The notes beneath the pieces were generated by a model. The model had not been told where the DNA came from. It saw only the letters and a program-made list of their open reading frames with translations, and made no database searches. From the NCBI GenBank assembly GCA_038255145.1, contig JBBSLP010000050.1:1-45744 (forward strand): a DNA stretch of 45,744 bases. Reading direction: 5' to 3'. This DNA comes from WHTX01 sp038255145. GTDB taxonomy: Bacteria > Actinomycetota > Acidimicrobiia > Acidimicrobiales > CAIXPF01. Position 1 is the stretch's first letter. The number at the start of each line of letters is the position of its first letter. A program made the position numbers and the translations under genes. Positions 41,090 to 45,744 of the stretch are shown here, piece by piece.

Positions 41090-42790
41090 TCAGGACGCCC
41101 GCGTGAAGGTGCCCAGGCCCCGGTCGTCGTAGAACTCGAGGCGCACGCTGGTGGCCGTGCCGTCCCCACCCACGGTGAAGATGGCCCCGGAGATGCCGGT
41201 GGCGTTCTCCCCGATGCTCTCGAAGGTGAAGGTGTCACCGTCGTAGTGACCCAGCGGGAACGTGGTCGGCTTGTCCTCGGGGCCCATGGTCATGGCCAGG
41301 GCGCCACCGTCGTCGGTGACCACCAGGGGGCCGTGGTAGCTGTTGTCGTAGGTGCCCACGTAGACCTCGAGGGGCTGGGCGGGGACGACCTCGGCCGGCG
41401 GGGTCAGGTACTTCTCGCCGGGTAGCGGGCCACCGAAGGCGTTGCGGAACACGGCCTCGTAGTACGGGAGCCAGTCGACGGTGGGGCTGCCGTTCTGGGC
41501 GGCGTCGAAGAAGGCGTTGTTGATGGCCTCGGGCACACCCAGGGGGGAGCCGTTGGTCAGGGTGACGATGCCCAGGTGCTCACCGGGGATCAGGGCCACG
41601 TTGGTACCGGTGCCCAGGGCGAAGGCGCCCGAGTGGTCGACCCGGACCCGGCCGAGGTCGTCGGTGCCGCTGTTCCAGCCCAGGCCGTAGAAGGCGGTGC
41701 GGGCCGCGGGGTCGGCCGGGCTGTTGCGGGCGGCGTGGGGCACGTGGGTGACCTGCAGGGCGGCGGGGTCGACGACGGGCTCGCCGTCGAAGGTGCCCCC
41801 GGCCAGCTGCAGGCGCAGGAACTTGGCCATGTCGTTCACCGACGAGCTGGCCCCACCGGCGGGGGCCTCGGCGTCGGCATCGCGGTCGTACTTCGCCTCC
41901 CACACCCCACTACCGGGCGGACCGACCTCGACGTGGATGTGGGCCCGGTCCGGGTTGGCCAGGTAGTCGGCGTGGCGGTAGCTGGAGCTGTCCATGCCCA
42001 GGGGGTCGAACAGGTCCTGGTCGGCCAGGTCCTCCCAGCTCATGCCAGCAGCCACAGCGGCGGCCTCGCCGCCCTCGGTGACCCCGAAGTTGCTGTAGTT
42101 GTAGCTGGCCCGGAACGCGTCGAGCGGCTGCTGGTCGAGCTTGCCCAGGATGTGGTCGCGGTCCCAGCCCAGGTCCTCGAGCAGGTCGCCGGCTCCCGTG
42201 TAGAGGCCGGTGCGGTGCGAGAACAGGTCGGCGAAGCTGGCGTGCTCCGTCACGTAGGGGTCCTTCAGGGCGAAGGCGGGGTTGTAGCCGACCACGGGGT
42301 CGTCCCAGCTGCCGATGGTCCCCTTGCCCACCTCGGCGGCCACGATGGTGGAGGCCAGGGGTTTGGACACCGAAGCGACCTGGAACACGGTGTCGGCATC
42401 GACGGGCCCGGGCTGGCCCACCTCACGCACACCGAAGCCCTCGGCGTAGAGGACCTCGTCCTGGTAGACGACGGCCACGGCGATGCCGGGCACACCGGTC
42501 TGTTCCATGGCCTGGCTGACGAAGCCGGGGATCTGGGCCACGGCCCGGTCGACGGCGGCCCGGTCGAGCCGCGGTGGCACCGGGGCGATGGGGGCGGCCA
42601 GCAGGGTGCCAGCAGCCGTGGTGGTGGTCACCTCGCCCGCAGTGGGCTCGGAGGATGCGCCGGCCGAGGCCACGGCGACCGAGGCCCCGCACGCCGCCAC
42701 CAGGAGGAGGGCGGTACCCGTCCGCCACGGCAGTGCCCGTCGGGGCCGCTGGCCCCGTCCAGGTGCCGCCGGTCCGTGTTCTTCGATCAT
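41090..42790 (-). CDS. Serine hydrolase, class C beta-lactamase/DD-peptidase type, probably a lipoprotein
   Basis: This 566-residue exported serine hydrolase has a signal sequence whose hydrophobic core ends in LLLVAAC; Cys34 fits a lipobox, so lipid anchoring is likely. The catalytic motifs are SVSK at 140-143 (SxxK), YNYSNFG near 226 (YxN) and VDHSGAFALG near 395 (HxG in place of KTG). The C-terminal 110 residues are a beta-rich DUF3471-like domain. Such proteins act as D-amino peptidases or esterases at the cell surface; the substrate is unknown. GGAGAGG lies 5 bases before the ATG. Confidence 0.9.
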   Translation of the reverse strand: MIEEHGPAAPGRGQRPRRALPWRTGTALLLVAACGASVAVASAGASSEPTAGEVTTTTAAGTLLAAPIAPVPPRLDRAAVDRAVAQIPGFVSQAMEQTGVPGIAVAVVYQDEVLYAEGFGVREVGQPGPVDADTVFQVASVSKPLASTIVAAEVGKGTIGSWDDPVVGYNPAFALKDPYVTEHASFADLFSHRTGLYTGAGDLLEDLGWDRDHILGKLDQQPLDAFRASYNYSNFGVTEGGEAAAVAAGMSWEDLADQDLFDPLGMDSSSYRHADYLANPDRAHIHVEVGPPGSGVWEAKYDRDADAEAPAGGASSSVNDMAKFLRLQLAGGTFDGEPVVDPAALQVTHVPHAARNSPADPAARTAFYGLGWNSGTDDLGRVRVDHSGAFALGTGTNVALIPGEHLGIVTLTNGSPLGVPEAINNAFFDAAQNGSPTVDWLPYYEAVFRNAFGGPLPGEKYLTPPAEVVPAQPLEVYVGTYDNSYHGPLVVTDDGGALAMTMGPEDKPTTFPLGHYDGDTFTFESIGENATGISGAIFTVGGDGTATSVRLEFYDDRGLGTFTRAS

Positions 42791-42902
42791 CGATGCCTCT
42801 CCCCGCTCCCGCGCTGTGCGACTCGCCGCCGGACCTTAGCGGCCAGCCATCGTCGCCAGGTCGAACTCAGGAACGGTGTTCGGGAAGCGGCGAGGGTGCC
42901 GG

Positions 42903-43247
42903 CTACCCGACGCCGAGGTGACCGACGAGGCCGAGGATCTCCAGGGGGACGAGCACGGCCCGACGCGGGTTGCGCACCTCGAGGACGGGCACCCGGGCCC
43001 GCAGGCCGAGGAGGGCGTGGATGCCTGAGCTGTCGATGAACTCGAGTTCGCGCACGTCGAGGACCACGAGGTCGAACGCCCCGTCCACGGTGGCCGCCAA
43101 CTCGTCGAGCGACGCCGCCGAGCTCATGTCGAGCTCGCCGGCCAGGTGGATGGTCAACGCCGGCCCGAGGGGCTCGAGGTGCATCCTGAGCAGCGGGCGG
43201 GCGGTTGGATCGGCTCGGGACTCGAGGTCGTTGGACATCTCGCCCAA
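42903..43247 (-). CDS. STAS-domain anti-anti-sigma factor
   Basis: This 114-residue STAS protein has AGELDMSSAASLDELAATV and LEFIDSSGIHALLGLRARV. The Ser of DSSG is the residue phosphorylated in SpoIIAA/RsbV proteins, and phosphorylation controls binding to the HATPase anti-sigma factor. TTG at 43247 is used because AGAGG lies 6 bases upstream; ATG at 43238 is the alternative and gives a protein three residues shorter. In the window it could be the substrate of the phytochrome-linked PP2C phosphatase and the partner of the MEDS-HATPase protein, though the genes are not adjacent. Confidence 0.88.
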   Translation of the reverse strand: MGEMSNDLESRADPTARPLLRMHLEPLGPALTIHLAGELDMSSAASLDELAATVDGAFDLVVLDVRELEFIDSSGIHALLGLRARVPVLEVRNPRRAVLVPLEILGLVGHLGVG

Positions 43248-43321
43248 ACTGTACCTCTAGTTCAAATTCTGAGCGCAATCCTCACCTTGCCGCGCAGATA
43301 CCAGGAGCATCCGATCGGCCG

Positions 43322-43351
43322 TTGACATGCACCCATCGGGCTGCCTATCTT
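43322..43351 (+). promoter_or_regulatory. Housekeeping-type promoter of the ArsR-SRPBCC gene
   Basis: TTGACA (43322-43327), an 18-bp spacer and TATCTT (43346-43351) match a vegetative promoter. The -10 box lies inside the operator-like repeat. Confidence 0.6.
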
Positions 43352-43375
43352 CGACAGGCAGCCGGACGGCTGCCT
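43339..43375. promoter_or_regulatory. Operator with three half-sites for the ArsR-type regulator
   Basis: GGCTGCCT (43339-43346) and AGGCAGCC (43356-43363) form a perfect inverted repeat with a 9-nt spacer over the -10 box; a third GGCTGCCT follows at 43368-43375. Autorepression by the gene product is likely. Confidence 0.6.
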
Positions 43376-43406
43376 CTCGGACCCTCTCGAGCAAGGGGCC
43401 GCGACC

Positions 43407-44210
43407 ATGGACGACGTCTTCAAGGCCCTGGCCGACGCCAACCGGCGCCGGCTGCTCGACCGCCTCAACGAACGCAACGGCCAGACCCTGGGCCAGCTCT
43501 GCGAGGGGCTGGCCATGGCCCGCCAGTCGGTCAGCAAGCACCTCGCCGTGCTCGAAGGCGCCAACCTCATCAGCACGCGGAAGCAGGGTCGGGAGAAGTT
43601 GCACTTCCTCAACCCCGTGCCCATCAACGCCATCGCCGACCGGTGGATGCACCGGTACGACCAGGCCAGAACCGACGCCCTCGCCGACCTCAAGCACGCC
43701 CTGGAGCAGCCCGCCATGGACCCGTCCTCCCCCGCCACGACCGCCTTCGTCTACACCACCTACATCAGCGCCACTCCGGAACGGGTGTGGGAGGCGCTCA
43801 CCGAGCCCGCCTTCACGAAGCGGTACTGGGGGGTGTCGCTCATCTCGGACTGGGGCGTCGGCTCCACCGTGACCTGGGAGCTCGACGGCGTCACCATCGC
43901 CGACGACGCCCAGGTCGTGCTGGTGTCGGACCCGCCCCGCCAGCTCAGCTACACCTGGCACACGGTCACCCCCGAGTTCCTGGCCGTCTACGGCGACGAC
44001 AGCGACTTCGGCGTGAAGGCCGCGGCCGAGAGCCGCTCCACGGTCACCTTCGACATCGAGCCCGCCGGGGAGCTGGTCAAGCTCACCGTGACCCATGACG
44101 ACTTCGATCCCGACAGCGTGATACTCGAAGGGGTGTCCGAAGGCTGGCCGAGCATCCTCGCCAGCCTCAAGACCCTGCTGGAGACGGGCGAGCCGCTGGT
44201 GTTCGCATGA
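43407..44210 (+). CDS. ArsR-type regulator fused to an SRPBCC (AHSA1) domain
   Basis: In this 267-residue fusion, residues 1-95 are an ArsR winged helix (MDDVFKALADANRRRLLDRL, ARQSVSKHLAVLEGANLIST, KQGREKLHFL) and residues 115-262 an AHSA1/SRPBCC ligand-binding fold (YTTYISATPERVWEALTEP, SEGWPSILASLKTLLETG). Usually these two are neighbouring genes; the fusion suggests that ligand binding directly controls DNA binding. No metal-binding cysteine pair is seen in the winged helix. The gene has a strong promoter with an overlapping repeat, AAGGGG before the ATG, and a 4-bp overlap with the following reductase-like gene. Confidence 0.9.
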   Translation: MDDVFKALADANRRRLLDRLNERNGQTLGQLCEGLAMARQSVSKHLAVLEGANLISTRKQGREKLHFLNPVPINAIADRWMHRYDQARTDALADLKHALEQPAMDPSSPATTAFVYTTYISATPERVWEALTEPAFTKRYWGVSLISDWGVGSTVTWELDGVTIADDAQVVLVSDPPRQLSYTWHTVTPEFLAVYGDDSDFGVKAAAESRSTVTFDIEPAGELVKLTVTHDDFDPDSVILEGVSEGWPSILASLKTLLETGEPLVFA

Positions 44211-44773
44211 GGCGGCTGGTGGTGTCGGAGTTCATCACCCTCGACGGGGTCGTCGAGGCCCCCGGAGGTGAGGCCGGCCACCCCCACACCGGCTGGGTGT
44301 TCCCCTTCCACGGGCCCGAGCTCGAGGCCTACAAGCTGGCCGAGATGCGGCAGGCGTCCTCGATGCTGTTCGGTCGCACCACCTACGAGAGCTTCGCCGA
44401 GGTGTGGCCGACCTTGGAGGGCGAGCTGGCCGACTGCATGAACGGCACGCCGCGCCACGTGGTCTCCTCCACCCTCACCGGCCCCCTGGCCTGGGCGGGC
44501 TCGACCCTGCTGGGCGACGACCTGGTGGGGGCGGTGACCGAGCTGAAGCAGGGCGACGGCGGGCCCATCCTCGTCCACGGCAGCGCCACCCTGGTCCGGG
44601 GCCTGCTCGAGGCCGACCTCGTCGATGACCTCCGCCTCATGTACTTCCCCATCATGGTCGGCGGCGGCCGGGGGATCTTCCCCGGGGGCTTCCACCGGGG
44701 CCGGTTCACGCTGGCGTCGAGCGAGACCGTGGTCCCGGACGTCATCGCCCTGACGTACACCCGCACCGACTGA
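44207..44773 (+). CDS. Dihydrofolate reductase-family (RibD C-terminal) protein
   Basis: This 188-residue protein has the DHFR/RibD-C fold: RRLVVSEFITLDGVVEAPGG, SMLFGRTTYESFAEVWP, RHVVSSTLTGPLAW, ILVHGSATLVRGLLEADLVD and LMYFPIMVGGGRGIF. These proteins bind NADPH, but the substrate of the stand-alone type is unknown. The ATG overlaps the stop of the ArsR-SRPBCC gene (ATGA), so it belongs to the same operon and is probably the gene that the regulator controls. Confidence 0.9.
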   Translation: MRRLVVSEFITLDGVVEAPGGEAGHPHTGWVFPFHGPELEAYKLAEMRQASSMLFGRTTYESFAEVWPTLEGELADCMNGTPRHVVSSTLTGPLAWAGSTLLGDDLVGAVTELKQGDGGPILVHGSATLVRGLLEADLVDDLRLMYFPIMVGGGRGIFPGGFHRGRFTLASSETVVPDVIALTYTRTD

Positions 44774-44829
44774 CGGCGCGACCCTGCGGCCGTCCCCGCA
44801 GCCCCGAGGCCAGCGGGACGAGGGCCCGC

Positions 44830-44835
44830 TACGTT
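44830..44835 (+). promoter_or_regulatory. Candidate leaderless -10 box for the Lrp-type remnant
   Basis: TACGTT lies 7 bp before the GTG at 44843. The element is intact although the gene behind it is broken. Confidence 0.45.
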
Positions 44836-44842
44836 CGGCGAC

Positions 44843-45108
44843 GTGCCGGAACCGGGGTCAGGACCACCGCCCACCGGCGCCGTCGGCACGGGCCTGTCCG
44901 AGGGGGCGGTCGAGGCGGACGCCGGGCGGCGGAGGCGGCGACCCATCGTCCAGCTCGACGAGGTCGACACCCGCCTCATCGAGCTGCTGGTGGTGGACGT
45001 CGGGCCACCAACCGGTCCCTGGCCGTCGAGGTCGGCCTCACCGAGGCCACCGTGGCCGCCCGGGTCCGCGCCCTGCAGGACCGGCGCATCCTGGGGGTGA
45101 CCGCCCAG
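44843..45108 (+). pseudogene. Lrp/AsnC-type regulator, N-terminal part with a frameshift
   Basis: From GTG at 44843 the frame reads a Gly/Pro-rich leader and then VQLDEVDTRLIELLVVD, the first helices of an Lrp/AsnC helix-turn-helix. At about 44999-45001 one base is missing: the rest of the domain (RATNRSLAVEVGLTEATVAA, RVRALQDRRILGVTAQ) continues in the next frame. The ligand-binding RAM domain that should follow is replaced by a short-chain dehydrogenase from about 45105. Both a frameshift and a truncation are therefore present. Confidence 0.65.
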
Positions 45109-45603
45109 CGCCTGGTGGACACGGCCATCGAGGCCTTCGGCGACCTGCACGGCCTGGTCAACAACGCCGGCATCCTGCGGGACAAGACCGTCTTCAACAT
45201 GGGCGACGACGACTGGGACACCTCCCTGCGGGTCAACGCCCGGGGCACGTTCATGCCCACGCGCGCCGCGGCCCGCTGGTGGCGCGACCGCAGCAAGTCG
45301 GGCGCCGCCGTGCAGGCGGCCGTGGTCAACACCTCGAGCGAGTCGGGCGTGTTCACCAACGCCGGGCAGAGCAACTACGCCGCGCCTACCTGCTGACCGA
45401 GGGCTGCCCCCTCGGGCGAGGTCTTCCTGGTCGCCGGGGCCGTGGTCCAGCGGGCCGCCCCCTGGCGCCTCGACCCGGCCTGGCGCCTGGCCGGCGAGGG
45501 CCGCTGGGACGAGAGCTCGCTGGCCGAGGCCGTGGCCACCAAGGGCGTCCCCACCGATCCCGACCGCAACACCGGGGCCATCCGGCCGCCCAAGGCCCGC
45601 TGA
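45106..45603 (+). pseudogene. Short-chain dehydrogenase/reductase remnant
   Basis: The sequence enters in mid-domain: RLVDTAIEAFGDLHGLVNNA (NNAG motif), RVNARGTFMPTRAAARWW, AVVNTSSESGVF and NAGQSNYAA, where the Ser and Tyr of the active site are visible. The Rossmann TGxxxGIG start is missing. At about 45380 the YxxxK segment breaks off and the C-terminus resumes after a deletion: AYLLTEGCP, then EVFLVAGAVVQRAAPWRLDP, ending at a TGA at 45601. A stop lies at 45394-45396 and a further shift near 45410. No functional enzyme can be made. Confidence 0.7.
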
Positions 45604-45645
45604 CCCCGTCGGCAGGACGACACCAGATCCAACCCCCCAGCCCCT

Positions 45646-45665
45646 CCCCATCGGGCACGATGGGG
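45646..45665. terminator. Hairpin downstream of the SDR remnant
   Basis: CCCCATCG and CGATGGGG pair perfectly around GGCA, 42 bp after the remnant's stop. CGATGGGG occurs again at 45672-45679. Confidence 0.5.
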
Positions 45666-45691
45666 GCAGCACGATGGGGTCCGACGAGCAG

Positions 45692-45744
45692 GATGGGCCC
45701 CGATGAGCACGACAGCACGGAGCGTCCCGGCATGACCGATACCA
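45692..45744 (+). CDS. Possible start of a gene running off the window
   Basis: An open frame begins at ATG 45692 (MGPDEHDSTERPGMTDT) and continues to the edge; a second in-frame ATG at 45731 region (45731-45733 reads CAT, the ATG is 45732 in another frame) makes the true start unclear. There is too little sequence for identification. Confidence 0.2.

Noticed and set aside
1..45744. CRISPR array, rRNA or tRNA genes
   Set aside because: No regularly spaced repeats and no tRNA cloverleaf or rRNA signature were noticed on either strand by eye.

Overview
The window reads as a piece of a high-GC (about 70 % by eye) actinobacterial chromosome. Several traits fit an Acidimicrobiia-like bacterium, although this placement is an inference: two F420/FMN-type luciferase-like oxidoreductases plus a broken third, a PaaX regulator, an NnaR-type nitrogen regulator, a lar cofactor pair, and many genes that appear to be transcribed without a leader. 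No rRNA, tRNA or CRISPR array was seen.

Layout. Positions 1-6430 are an accessory patch: the 3' part of an IS3-type transposase, a truncated and internally deleted IS481-type transposase, two unrecognised genes, an FAD oxidoreductase behind an inverted repeat, and a recombinase (integrase) fragment. From 6431 to about 18.3 kb the gene order looks ordinary: MBL hydrolase, LLM oxidoreductase, alpha/beta hydrolase, oligopeptidase B, PaaX regulator diverging from a fatty-acid desaturase, a HepT/MntA toxin-antitoxin pair, larC-larB diverging from pheA, and a proline-rich membrane protein. At 18.4-22.4 kb lies a nitrite-assimilation cluster: HemD-like/winged-helix regulator (NnaR type), ferredoxin-type nitrite/sulfite reductase and formate/nitrite transporter. 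Arrays resembling GlnR boxes precede the first two genes.

Positions 22.4-28 kb and 36.8-45.6 kb contain an unusual number of gene fragments and hybrids: an acyl-CoA dehydrogenase piece, an MFS transporter fused to an unrelated N-terminal domain, a start-less SRPBCC-like piece, an LLM gene with an out-of-frame internal deletion, and an Lrp/SDR hybrid. Intact genes lie between them (YciI, MmgE/PrpD, cupin, methyltransferase, serine hydrolase and others). These are either real deletion scars or assembly joins; the sequence alone cannot tell which.

Positions 28-43.3 kb are rich in signalling genes: a bacteriophytochrome whose output is a PP2C/SpoIIE phosphatase, a small helical protein, an EAL-DICT protein with a foldable leader, a patatin, a sigma factor carrying its own zinc anti-sigma-like motif and membrane anchor, two DUF2382 stress-type proteins, a probable SLOG + TIR/deoxyribosyltransferase-like protein, a MEDS-HATPase anti-sigma-type protein and a STAS anti-anti-sigma protein. 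Phosphatase, STAS and HATPase proteins are the three parts of a partner-switching cascade, so a red-light input to a stress response is a reasonable hypothesis.
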